Below, piece after piece: positions 9,283-16,747 of a DNA stretch of 64,000 nt. The notes under the pieces were generated by a model that was not told where the DNA came from, searched no databases, and saw only the letters and a program-made list of their open reading frames with translations. The translations under genes and the position numbers were made by a program. How positions within the stretch are numbered: position 1 is the first letter of the stretch; each line of letters opens with the position of its first letter. The DNA comes from Verrucomicrobiota bacterium (GTDB lineage Bacteria; Verrucomicrobiota; Verrucomicrobiia; Opitutales; Opitutaceae), in assembly GCA_016871755.1 (NCBI GenBank), contig VHCJ01000004.1, positions 1 through 64,000 on the forward strand, given 5' to 3'.

Positions 9283-10326
9283 GTGACTGGAGCGCTGCAG
9301 ACTGCGGAGCCGCTGCGGATCGCGTTCCTTGGCTCGGACGCGATTGCGCTGCCGCTGCTGGAGTCGCTGACGGCGGACCCCGCGGCGCCCGGCCGGGTGG
9401 TGGGCGTCTTCACGCAGCCGGACCGACCGGCGGGGCGCGGCCAGCGGGCGGAGCCCGGTGCGATCAAGGCGTGGGCGATCGGTCGCGGGCTGCCGGTTTG
9501 GCAGCCTGAACGATTCGACGATGCGGCGCGCGAGGCGCTCGCGGCCCTGCGGCCCGACGTCGCGTTGGTGATGGCCTACGGGCACCTCTTGCGCGACGAC
9601 GTGATTGCGACACCCCGGCTTGGCACGCTGAACGTGCACACCTCGATCCTGCCCCGCTACCGCGGAGCCTCACCGATCCAGACGGCGATCGCGGCGGGGG
9701 AGACGGAGACCGGGGTGACCCTGATGCGGATCGTTCGCGCCCTCGATGCCGGCCCCGTGGCGGACGTGGAGCGCGTGCCCATCGGTCCGCTGGAGACAGC
9801 GGGGGAGATCGAGGCCCGGCTTGCGGCGGCCAGCGTGCCGCTCGTGACCCGCGGGCTGGCGCGACTCCGGGACGGGACCCTGTCGTTTGTGGCGCAGGAC
9901 GACTCCCGGACGACCTATTGCCGCCGCCTCGCGAAGGACGACGCGGCTTTGGATTTCCATGCCCCTGCGGCGGAATTGGCGGCGCGGATCCGCGGGTTGT
10001 ATCCGTGGCCGGGCTGCGCCTTTCCCTGGGGGGCGGGTGTCATCAAGGTGGGTCTCGCGTCCGCGCTGGCAGGCCCGTGGACGGCGGCGCCGGGGACAAT
10101 CGTCGCGGCGGGGGAGGCGGGGGTGGATGTGGCGACGGGAGAGGGCGGGCTGCGCCTGCTTCGCCTGCAGCGAGCGGGGGGGCGGATGCTCCCGGCGGGC
10201 GACTTCCTGCGGGGATTCGCGCTGCCCGTGGGCGCGGTGCTCGCATCCCGCCCCATGCGACCGCTGCTTGCCTCCCGCCCCTTTCCCTCCCGGCCTTCGC
10301 CCCCGGAGCCGCCGGTGCGGCCGTGA
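9283..10326 (+). CDS. fmt: Methionyl-tRNA formyltransferase
   Basis: 347 residues from GTG 9283, preceded by GGAG at a good distance. It formylates Met-tRNA(fMet) for translation initiation. The family hallmarks are visible: VFTQPDRPAGRG near residue 45, the catalytic-region AYGHLL, and NVHTSILPRYRGASPIQTAI, which corresponds to the conserved N-x-H-x-S-L-LP-RG-A-P loop (here HTS-ILPRYRGASP). The C-terminal OB-fold domain is shorter and ends in a Pro/Ser/Arg-rich tail. It follows der and the mutarotase-like gene without a gap and is followed closely by a LysM protein. Confidence 0.94.
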   Translation: MTGALQTAEPLRIAFLGSDAIALPLLESLTADPAAPGRVVGVFTQPDRPAGRGQRAEPGAIKAWAIGRGLPVWQPERFDDAAREALAALRPDVALVMAYGHLLRDDVIATPRLGTLNVHTSILPRYRGASPIQTAIAAGETETGVTLMRIVRALDAGPVADVERVPIGPLETAGEIEARLAAASVPLVTRGLARLRDGTLSFVAQDDSRTTYCRRLAKDDAALDFHAPAAELAARIRGLYPWPGCAFPWGAGVIKVGLASALAGPWTAAPGTIVAAGEAGVDVATGEGGLRLLRLQRAGGRMLPAGDFLRGFALPVGAVLASRPMRPLLASRPFPSRPSPPEPPVRP

Positions 10327-10370
10327 AAAGCTCCGCTTGTTTTCTCGGCGCGGTTTTTGCACAGTCCCGC

Positions 10371-10934
10371 ATGCGGTACACCTTTCTGTTGCTGCTGTTG
10401 GGTGCGGCGGTGACGGTGCGCGGGCAGTCCCCGGTGGACTTCGCCAACCTCCGCGAGGACGTGCGCGTGCTGTCGCAGCGGGTCGGGGAACTGTCGTTGC
10501 GGGTGGAGCAACTCGAGCGGGAGATTGCGCAACTGCGGACGCAGGCCGACGGTGGCGGCCGTTCGTATGCGACGCTGGCGCAGCTCAACGAAGCCGTGGC
10601 GGAGATGAATCGCGTCCTGAAGGCGGCGGTGAGTGCCTCGCGGACCGAGACTCTCGAGACGGTGTCGCGCCGGATGGAGCAGATGGCGCAGCAGACGGAC
10701 GCGGCGATCCAGGCGCTGGCGAAGGGCGGAGCGGCGCGCGCCGTCACGCCGCCCACCTTTTCGCCGGAGTTTCCGAAGGAAGGCATCAGCTACACTGTCC
10801 AGAAGGGCGACACGGTGGCGCTGATCGCCAAGCGCACGGGAGCCCGGGCGGCGGACATCATCAACGCGAACAAGCTCGCGGATCCCTCCGTGATCTTCGT
10901 CGGACAGGTGCTCTTCATACCTGGCGGCAAGTGA
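10371..10934 (+). CDS. Secreted coiled-coil protein with C-terminal LysM domain
   Basis: 187 residues. An N-terminal signal peptide (MRYTFLLLLLGAAVTVRG) leads into a predicted coiled coil (about residues 22-120, with heptad-like LRVEQLEREIAQL). A single LysM module then occupies about 138-187 (ISYTVQKGDTVALIAKRTG ... IFVGQVLFIPG). LysM binds N-acetylglucosamine-containing glycans such as peptidoglycan, so a periplasmic, wall-associated role is likely. An in-frame GTG at 10323, touching the fmt stop, is an alternative start, but it would place the hydrophobic segment internally. parB follows after ten bases. Confidence 0.8.
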   Translation: MRYTFLLLLLGAAVTVRGQSPVDFANLREDVRVLSQRVGELSLRVEQLEREIAQLRTQADGGGRSYATLAQLNEAVAEMNRVLKAAVSASRTETLETVSRRMEQMAQQTDAAIQALAKGGAARAVTPPTFSPEFPKEGISYTVQKGDTVALIAKRTGARAADIINANKLADPSVIFVGQVLFIPGGK

Positions 10935-10935
10935 C

Positions 10936-10945
10936 TTTATCCCCA
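10936..10945 (+). other. TTTATCCCCA decamer just upstream of parB (DnaA-box-like, one mismatch)
   Basis: The ten-base word TTTATCCCCA ends at the first base of the parB ATG and recurs exactly at 11925-11934, just after parB. It differs from the classical TTATCCACA DnaA box at one position. Function is unproven, and chance recurrence is possible. Confidence 0.25.
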
Positions 10946-11865
10946 TGGCAGCTCCCAAATCGCGTTTAGGTCGAGGACTGGGCGGACTGATCGCCGCCGC
11001 GGCCCCGAAGTCCGCCGAGGCCAAGCCGGCCGCGGCGTCGGCGGCGTCCGGTGCATCGGCACCCGCCTCGCCCGGATTCATCGACGTCCCCGTTTCCGCG
11101 GTGGAGCCCAGCCGCTTTCAGGCGCGGCGGGAGATCCTGCCGGAGCAGTTGCAGGAACTCGCGGACAGCATCCGGAGCGAAGGCCTGCTGCAACCGATCG
11201 TGGTGCGGCGGCACGGCGACAAGTACCAACTCGTGGCGGGAGAGCGGCGCTGGCGCGCGTTCCAGTTGCTGAAGATCAAGGTGATTCCGGCGCGGGTGGT
11301 GGAGGCGAGTGATGCCTCCTCGGCCGCGCTGGGGCTGATCGAGAACCTCCAGCGCGAAGGGCTCAATCCTGTGGAGGAGGCGTACGGATACGCGAGCCTG
11401 ATCCGCGATTTCGATCTCACGCAGGAGGCGGCGGCGGAGCGGGTCGGTCGCAGCCGGGCGTCCGTGGCGAATTCACTGCGACTCCTTTCCCTCGACGCCG
11501 AAAGCCAGGGCTACCTCGCGAAAGGGCTGCTGACGGTGGGCCACGCCAAGGTGCTGCTCGGCGTGGACGACGCCGCCCAGCGGGCGTTGCTCGTGCGGCG
11601 GGTCATTGAGGAGGGGTTGAGCGTGCGGGGGACCGAACGGCTCGTCCTCGCGCGCAAGGAGCCGGTCAGCGCTCCGGCCGCCTCCGGGAAGAAGACTCCG
11701 GCGGTGGAGGCGGCAGCGGTGGCGAGCATTGAGCGCAAGCTCGTGTCCCGGCTCGGTGCCCGGGTGTCGGTCAAGCATACGCCCAAGCGCGGTCGCATCG
11801 TGATCGAGTACGCGGGCAACGACGACCTGCACCGCATTCTCGAGAAGCTTGGCATCGAGGCTTAG
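10945..11865 (+). CDS. parB: Chromosome-partitioning protein ParB (Spo0J family)
   Basis: 306 residues. The ParA-interacting LGRGLGGLI motif sits at residues 8-16, followed by an Ala-rich linker. The CTP-binding ParB/Srx domain carries the VAGERRWRAFQ box near residue 96, and a helix-turn-helix with NLQREGLNPVEEA and the TQEAAAERVGRSRASVAN segment binds parS. A C-terminal dimerisation domain closes it. ParB spreads from parS as a CTP-dependent clamp to organise the origin region. No parA gene is adjacent, and I found no obvious parS sequence in the window. The LysM gene upstream is ten bases away. Confidence 0.95.
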   Translation: MAAPKSRLGRGLGGLIAAAAPKSAEAKPAAASAASGASAPASPGFIDVPVSAVEPSRFQARREILPEQLQELADSIRSEGLLQPIVVRRHGDKYQLVAGERRWRAFQLLKIKVIPARVVEASDASSAALGLIENLQREGLNPVEEAYGYASLIRDFDLTQEAAAERVGRSRASVANSLRLLSLDAESQGYLAKGLLTVGHAKVLLGVDDAAQRALLVRRVIEEGLSVRGTERLVLARKEPVSAPAASGKKTPAVEAAAVASIERKLVSRLGARVSVKHTPKRGRIVIEYAGNDDLHRILEKLGIEA

Positions 11866-11904
11866 ACGCTGGCCGGGAGGTCCCGCTGAGCGTCGAAGCG
11901 TCCC

Positions 11905-11928
11905 CGCGCCGCTCGCGGCGCGCGTTTA
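11905..11928 (+). terminator. Possible intrinsic terminator after parB
   Basis: A GC-only stem with arms CGCGCCG (11905-11911) and CGGCGCG (11916-11922) around a CTCG loop is followed by CGTTTA. The T tract is only three long, so termination is plausible but weak. Confidence 0.35.
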
Positions 11929-11934
11929 TCCCCA
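11925..11934 (+). other. Second TTTATCCCCA decamer, downstream of parB
   Basis: An exact copy of the word at 10936-10945 lies between the parB terminator-like stem and the AT-rich palindrome before the SulP gene. See the first copy for its similarity to a DnaA box. Confidence 0.25.
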
Positions 11935-11949
11935 GCGCCATAGTGGGTT

Positions 11950-11977
11950 TTAATTCCCCAATTTTTTGGGGAATTAA
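11950..11977. promoter_or_regulatory. AT-rich perfect 12-base inverted repeat upstream of the SulP gene
   Basis: Arms TTAATTCCCCAA (11950-11961) and TTGGGGAATTAA (11966-11977) flank a TTTT spacer. The match is perfect and the arm edges are AT-rich in an otherwise very GC-rich region. The repeat ends 39 bases before the SulP ATG. There is no T tract after the second arm, so it does not look like a terminator. An operator for a dimeric regulator or an RNA hairpin in the sulP leader is more likely. Confidence 0.55.
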
Positions 11978-12016
11978 CTTGGCAGGGGGGGCCTTTGGTC
12001 TTCCTGTGGCCTCACG

Positions 12017-13957
12017 ATGTGGTGGCGAAGGGTACGTGAGCGGGTGTTTCCGCGGAAGGCGGAGGCCCGTGCAGAGCGGGTGTTGAATGAGGCCGTGGAC
12101 GGCCTCAGCGACGTCGCGGACTACCTGCGCTACGATCCGGTGCCACCGGTGTGGCGGGAACTGCGCTCGTATTCGTGGGCCAAGTTGAAGGCCGATGCGT
12201 TCGCCGCGTTGATGGTGGCGATCGTGACGATCCCGCAGGCTCTCGGCTTTGCGCTGGTGGTGGGGATTCCGGTGCAGGCGGTGTTGGTGACGGCGGTGAT
12301 TGGAGGCGCGGTGTGCGCCATCCTCGGGACGTCGCGGCATGTGGTGTTCGGTCCCACCAACACGGTCTCGATCATCCTGGCGGGCGCGTTGCTGACGGTG
12401 ACGGCGGTGCCGCTGACCTCCCTGCAGAAGGTGCTCGTCGTGGGCTTCATGATGGGCGTCGTGCAGCTGGCCGCGGGCTTCTTCAAGCTGGGCACGCTGA
12501 CGAACTTCATTTCGCGGACCGTGATCGTGGCGTACGCGACCGCCGTGGGCATTCTGATCGCGGCCGGTCAGGTGGGGAACCTGCTTGGCCTGGGCCGGCC
12601 GGGCGACGTGAGCCTGCCGGGCATCGTCGCGCACGTGGCGGGCAGCGTGGTGCGGTTCGATCTCAACCCCATGACTGCCGGGGTGGGGATTGCGAGCCTG
12701 CTGCTCATGATCCTGATCCGCAAGGTGCGCCCGCGCTGGCCGGAGGGCCTCATCGTCCTCGGAATCGGCGGGGCGCTCTCGCTGGGGTACAACCTCGCGG
12801 CGTTCCACGTGCCGCTCGTGCGCGACGTCGGTGACGTCGTCGGTCACATGCCGATCTTCGTGGGTTTTCCGACCAACGAGAACGGACTCGCGCTGATCCC
12901 CCAGTTGGCGAGCGTGGCCTTTGCGGCGGCGATCCTCGGCATGCTGGAGACGGTTTCGATCTCGAAGTCGCTCGCGGCCCGGTCCGGCCAGAAGATCAAC
13001 CCGAATCAGGAACTGGTGGCCATGGGCGCGGGGAATCTGGCGGCAACCGCTTTCGGTGCGATGCCGGGATCGAGTTCCTTCGTGCGGAGCGCGGTCTGCT
13101 ACGAGTCGGGGGCGGCGACGCAGATGGCGTCCATCTTCTCGAGCGGGATCGTGCTGGCGTTGCTGGTGGTGACCGCCGCTGCGGTGGGCGTGATCCCGGT
13201 CGCGTCGCTCGCGGCCTACCTCATCCTCGTGGCGCTGCGCCTGATCAACCGTGAGCAGATCCGCATCACGCGCCGGGCGACGCGCTCGGACGGGGTGGTG
13301 TTCTGGGTCACGCTCACGGCGGCCCTCTTCCTGCAACTCGACACCGCGGTCTATGTCGGGATCGGCACGTCGCTCGCGCTTTTCCTCCGCAAGGCCAGCG
13401 CGCCATCGCTGGTGGAATACGCCTTCAATGACCAGGGGCAGTTGGCGGAGCTCGAGGACCGTCGGAAACGGCGGGAGGCCGCGATCTCGATCGTCCACGT
13501 GGAGGGCGAGTTATTCTTCGGGGCGGCGGACCTCTTGCAGGAGCAGGTCCGTTATCTGGCGGACGACGACCAGATCCGCGTCGTGATCCTGCGGATGAAG
13601 AACGCGCGGCATCTGGACGCCACCACCGTCCTGTCGCTGCTCCAGTTGCATGAGTACCTGCGTCGCACCGGACGCCACCTCTTGATCAGCGGCATCAATG
13701 AGGACGTCGAGAAGGTCCTGCGCCGTTCCGGGGCGCACCGTCGCATCGGGGGCGAGAACATCTTTCCCGCGGAAGCGAACCTCACGATGAGCACCAAGCG
13801 GGCTCTCGTCCGGGCGCGTGCCCTCCTGCAGGAGGACGCCCGGAGCGGCGGAGGGAAGGCCGATGTCCGGATCTTCTACGACCGGAAGCGTGGCGGGCAG
13901 GGGGAGTCGGCTGCATCCAAGCCCCGGGACGAGTCGGGGCACGACTATCAGATCTAG
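12017..13957 (+). CDS. SulP/SLC26-family anion transporter with C-terminal STAS domain
   Basis: 646 residues. A cytoplasmic N-terminal segment (1-55) leads into a membrane core of ten or more hydrophobic segments (about 55-455). It carries the SulP signature in AIVTIPQALGFALVVGIPV near the first helices and PGSSSFVRSAV in the middle. A STAS domain follows (about 480-605, ISIVHVEGELFFGAADLL ... HLDATTVLSLLQL). Family members move sulfate, bicarbonate or dicarboxylates, often with sodium or protons. The actual substrate is not readable here. The last ~45 residues are a hydrophilic tail. A 12-base inverted repeat lies just upstream, and secG follows in its own unit. Confidence 0.9.
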   Translation: MWWRRVRERVFPRKAEARAERVLNEAVDGLSDVADYLRYDPVPPVWRELRSYSWAKLKADAFAALMVAIVTIPQALGFALVVGIPVQAVLVTAVIGGAVCAILGTSRHVVFGPTNTVSIILAGALLTVTAVPLTSLQKVLVVGFMMGVVQLAAGFFKLGTLTNFISRTVIVAYATAVGILIAAGQVGNLLGLGRPGDVSLPGIVAHVAGSVVRFDLNPMTAGVGIASLLLMILIRKVRPRWPEGLIVLGIGGALSLGYNLAAFHVPLVRDVGDVVGHMPIFVGFPTNENGLALIPQLASVAFAAAILGMLETVSISKSLAARSGQKINPNQELVAMGAGNLAATAFGAMPGSSSFVRSAVCYESGAATQMASIFSSGIVLALLVVTAAAVGVIPVASLAAYLILVALRLINREQIRITRRATRSDGVVFWVTLTAALFLQLDTAVYVGIGTSLALFLRKASAPSLVEYAFNDQGQLAELEDRRKRREAAISIVHVEGELFFGAADLLQEQVRYLADDDQIRVVILRMKNARHLDATTVLSLLQLHEYLRRTGRHLLISGINEDVEKVLRRSGAHRRIGGENIFPAEANLTMSTKRALVRARALLQEDARSGGGKADVRIFYDRKRGGQGESAASKPRDESGHDYQI

Positions 13958-14063
13958 CGGCGGAAGCCTTCTCGTGGCGGCGGGTCGTCGGGCGGGGTCA
14001 CCGCCCGCACCCGGGCCCGGCGGCCAGGAGGCTGGCCCCGAAAGCCGCGTGGTCAGGCCGGCA

Positions 14064-14092
14064 TTGACAATCCCTCGTTGGAGCGGTTTTCT
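14064..14092 (+). promoter_or_regulatory. Candidate sigma-70-type promoter for secG
   Basis: TTGACA at 14064-14069 is a perfect -35 hexamer. Seventeen bases later TTTTCT is only a 3-of-6 match to a -10 box. The predicted start site would fall a few bases before the secG ATG, so the transcript would be nearly leaderless. Confidence 0.3.
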
Positions 14093-14105
14093 GCTCCGTT
14101 TCCAC

Positions 14106-14456
14106 ATGAGCATCGTCATCGGCATTCTCACGTTCGTTCTCATTCTGCTTTCGCTCTTTATCGTGCTGGTGGTGCTGGCGCAGAAGGCGAAGGATGGTGG
14201 CGTGGGGGCGGCCCTCGGCGGTGGGGCAACGGAGGCGGCCTTTGGCGCCGAGACCAACAACGTGCTGTCGCGGGCCACGATCAATGCCTCGATTGGCTTC
14301 TTCGTCCTGAGCTTCGTGCTCTACCTCGGTCACATTTACCAGCGCAAGCAGGCCGCCGCGAGCGGGGGCAGCCTGCCGAACATTTCCGTCCCGGCGGCGA
14401 CTCCCGCCCCGGTTGCGCCGGCGGCCCCGGCCCCGGCGGCGCCCAAGGCGCCCTGA
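14106..14456 (+). CDS. secG: Protein-export membrane protein SecG
   Basis: 116 residues. Two transmembrane segments (about residues 1-20 and 58-76) flank a short loop containing the conserved LAQKAKDGGVGAALGGG stretch of SecG. SecG is the small subunit of the SecYEG translocon and aids SecA-driven export. A 35-residue Ala/Pro-rich tail (ending APAAPKAP) extends beyond the ~75-110 residues usual in other phyla. The gene lies between the SulP gene and a LolA-like gene, with 148 bases upstream that contain a good TTGACA box. Confidence 0.88.
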   Translation: MSIVIGILTFVLILLSLFIVLVVLAQKAKDGGVGAALGGGATEAAFGAETNNVLSRATINASIGFFVLSFVLYLGHIYQRKQAAASGGSLPNISVPAATPAPVAPAAPAPAAPKAP

Positions 14457-14472
14457 GGCGCTCGGAGCGGCC

Positions 14473-15384
14473 ATGAGCGTCCCACGGAGGTTCCGGCGCG
14501 GGCCGCGAGCCGCGTCGGGCTGGACGGTCGCGACGCTCGTCGCGGCCTTGGGGATTTTTGCGGGCGGTGAGGTGTGGGCGCAACCTCGGCGTGTCCGACC
14601 GCCACCCGACTACGTGCAACTGGCTCCACCGGATCAGGCGGAAGGCCGGACGATTCTGGAGTCATTCCGACGCAGCGACCAGGGAGGCGACTGCCATCTG
14701 GAGTTCGTGCTCCGGGTGATGCCACGGCGCGGCGAGGAGCGCCGCGTAGCCGGGCGTCTCTGGCAGCAGGCAGGGAGCGACGGCGTGGCGCGTCGGGTGG
14801 AACTGAGGGAGGGGGAGACGGCGGACTCCCCGGTGCTGCTGCGCCTGTTGCTCCGAGGCGGGGCGGAACCCGGGCTCTGGCGCTGGCGACCGGGAGTGAC
14901 CGCCGCCGAACGACTAGCCGGGCCGGCGATGTTCGAGTCCCTCGCGGGCACGGAGATCACGCCCTTTGACCTCCAAATGCCCTTCCTTGAGTGGCGCGAG
15001 TCCGCCTACGAGGGCTTGAAGAAGGTGCGGGGCCGTCCGACGCACGCCTTTCTCCTCTATCCTCCGGACGACGTGGCTCGGGCGCGTCCCGACCTGCTGG
15101 CCGTGCGGATTTTCATCGACGCCCAGTTTCAGGCCCTCGTCCAGGTCGAGCATCTGGGCGAAGGTGCCCGGGCCCTGCGCTCGGTGCACGTGAACGACCT
15201 GAAGCGACTGGGTGAACGTTGGATGGTGAAAAGCCTGGACGTGCGGGATGACGCGACGCGCAACAAGACCCGCCTGCTGATGGTGGGTGCGGCGCTGGAT
15301 GCGGAGTTCGCCGAGGCGCTGTTCACCCCCGAGGAACTCTCTTCGGCGATCCTTCCGCCGGAACTCACGCCGATTCCGCCATGA
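14473..15384 (+). CDS. Secreted LolA-like (outer-membrane lipoprotein-sorting domain) protein
   Basis: 303 residues with a signal peptide (about 17-36, ending VWA). The pattern of the second half, TPFDLQMPFLEW, a beta strand VEHL, then ERWMVKSLDVRDDATRNKTRLLM and a final FTPEEL, matches the 'outer membrane lipoprotein-sorting protein' group with a LolA/LolB-like half-barrel. Those proteins are periplasmic and are thought to bind lipids or lipoproteins. The specific role is unknown. Its TGA overlaps the ATG of the next gene (ATGA), so the two are translationally coupled. Confidence 0.6.
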   Translation: MSVPRRFRRGPRAASGWTVATLVAALGIFAGGEVWAQPRRVRPPPDYVQLAPPDQAEGRTILESFRRSDQGGDCHLEFVLRVMPRRGEERRVAGRLWQQAGSDGVARRVELREGETADSPVLLRLLLRGGAEPGLWRWRPGVTAAERLAGPAMFESLAGTEITPFDLQMPFLEWRESAYEGLKKVRGRPTHAFLLYPPDDVARARPDLLAVRIFIDAQFQALVQVEHLGEGARALRSVHVNDLKRLGERWMVKSLDVRDDATRNKTRLLMVGAALDAEFAEALFTPEELSSAILPPELTPIPP

Positions 15385-16058
15385 ACTCCCGACCGGAACG
15401 ACCTGCGAGGGCCGTGGTCTTCGACCTCGACGGCACCCTTGTCGACAGCATGCCGATGGTCCTGAAGGCCTATGCGCACGCGCTGGAGCCCTTTGTGCCG
15501 CCGCTGACGCCGCACGAGCTTTTTCGGCGCCTCGGGGCGCCGCCCGAGCGCACCTTCGTGGAGATGCTGCCCGGACCGGCGGAGGTCGCCTCCGCGATGG
15601 CCCGGCTGATGGACTACTCCACGAGGCACTGGCACCTCATTGAGTCGTTCCATGGGATGCATGACGTGTTGCGCGATCTCCGGGCGGCGGACCGCCGGAC
15701 GGGACTTTGGACGGGCCGGGATCGGCGCTCGACCGAAGTGATCCTGCGCGAGCAACGTCTGGAGACATGGGTGGAAGCGTGCCTCTGCGGTGACGACCTG
15801 CCCTCGCACAAACCGGATCCGGCCGGACTGAGCGCCGTCTTGGAGCGACTGGGAGTGCGGCCGGAGGAGACCGTGTACGCCGGCGATGCCGACGTGGACG
15901 TGCTGGCCGGGCACGCGCTCGGCGTCCGGACGGTGCTGATCCGCCACGGCCGACCGGTTCCCGGGGATGTCGTCGACCGCGCGTGGCGGGTCGTGGAGAC
16001 CCCCCGCGAGGCCTACACCCTCGTGCGCGCGGCGGTCGAGGGCATTTCGCGGGACTGA
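15381..16058 (+). CDS. HAD-superfamily phosphatase (phosphoglycolate-phosphatase-like)
   Basis: 225 residues. Motif I is DLDGTLVDS at about residue 15, with the nucleophilic aspartate first. Motif II is the WTGRDRRS threonine region. The motif III lysine is in SHKPDP, and motif IV acidic residues are in YAGDADVDVLAG (a GDxxxD variant). A helical cap lies between motifs I and II, as in the Gph/PgmB subgroup. It should hydrolyse a small phosphate ester such as 2-phosphoglycolate or a sugar phosphate. The substrate is not determined. It overlaps the LolA-like gene by four bases. Confidence 0.8.
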   Translation: MNSRPERPARAVVFDLDGTLVDSMPMVLKAYAHALEPFVPPLTPHELFRRLGAPPERTFVEMLPGPAEVASAMARLMDYSTRHWHLIESFHGMHDVLRDLRAADRRTGLWTGRDRRSTEVILREQRLETWVEACLCGDDLPSHKPDPAGLSAVLERLGVRPEETVYAGDADVDVLAGHALGVRTVLIRHGRPVPGDVVDRAWRVVETPREAYTLVRAAVEGISRD

Positions 16059-16227
16059 CCCCGTTCCCCGGGGGGCGAGAGACAGCCTCTGGCGCAGGCA
16101 CGCCGGTCGAGTCGGAGGAGCCTCAACAGCCGGCGGACGGGCGCAGGAAACGGGAAGGTGACGATTTGCGTTGCGGACTCCGGAGCCGATGTTCTACGAA
16201 CTTCTACTATTCCCCGTTCCTCCCGTC

Positions 16228-16545
16228 ATGCCCTCCCCGAAGTCCGCCGCCGCCACCCCTGTCACTTTTGAAGTCCCGGTCGCTCTGATCGGCAAGATGG
16301 AGCAGGTTCGGTCGCGGCGGGGCCTGCGGTCGCTGAGCGATGTGGTCCGGGTGGCGCTGGATCAATTCGACTACGGTGCGCATACGTCGCCGCGGGCGGA
16401 GCGCCGGCAGCTCTCGGTGCGCCTGCCCGACGGCGTGAAGCGGACCCTGCAGCGGCAGGCGCGACTGCACCGCACGAGCGCGGGTGAGTTGCTTCGCTCC
16501 GCGATCGACCGACTGCCGGTGGGCGCGGCGAAGTCGAAGCGCTGA
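16228..16545 (+). CDS. Small protein with two ribbon-helix-helix motifs
   Basis: 105 residues from ATG 16228; in-frame ATG 16189 and TTG 16171 are alternatives. Two consecutive segments each fit a beta strand followed by two helices. The first spans residues 12-48 (VTFEVPVALIGKME ... SDVVRVALDQFD). The second spans 60-96 (RQLSVRLPDGVKRTL ... SAGELLRSAIDRL). A single chain could therefore form an intramolecular RHH pair and bind DNA. MetJ/Arc/CopG-type proteins repress genes, often antitoxin operons, but no toxin gene is next to it. A basic C-terminal KSKR ends the protein. Confidence 0.65.
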   Translation: MPSPKSAAATPVTFEVPVALIGKMEQVRSRRGLRSLSDVVRVALDQFDYGAHTSPRAERRQLSVRLPDGVKRTLQRQARLHRTSAGELLRSAIDRLPVGAAKSKR

Positions 16546-16578
16546 CCCGGGCGGTGCGGGTGGGCCGGGGCGATGCTA

Positions 16579-16600
16579 CCACCCGAGAAAGCGCGGGTGG
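16579..16600 (+). other. Stem-loop after the ribbon-helix-helix gene
   Basis: Arms CCACCCG (16579-16585) and CGGGTGG (16594-16600) surround an 8-base loop. No T tract follows, so it is not a classical terminator. It is the only structure I see in the 200-base gap before the aspartate aminotransferase gene. Confidence 0.3.
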
Positions 16601-16747
16601 CGAGGCGCTACGCGGCCTCATTGAGTTCGCCGCGAGGGTAGACCGGTGCGGACGATCGCGGGACGGTGCCTGTGGAGCGGTCGCGGGAGCGCGTCGCGGC
16701 AAAGCGCGGCCTTGCCTTTGCCGACGCCGGATGGTTGCGTCGGGGCA

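Noticed and set aside
10900-12016. parS sites or an origin of replication near parB
   Set aside because: No TGTTTCACGTGAAACA-like word was found, and two DnaA-box-like decamers are not enough to claim an origin.
14022-14037. GGCCAG/CTGGCC hairpin before secG as a terminator
   Set aside because: Only six-base arms and no following T tract; too weak to list as a terminator.
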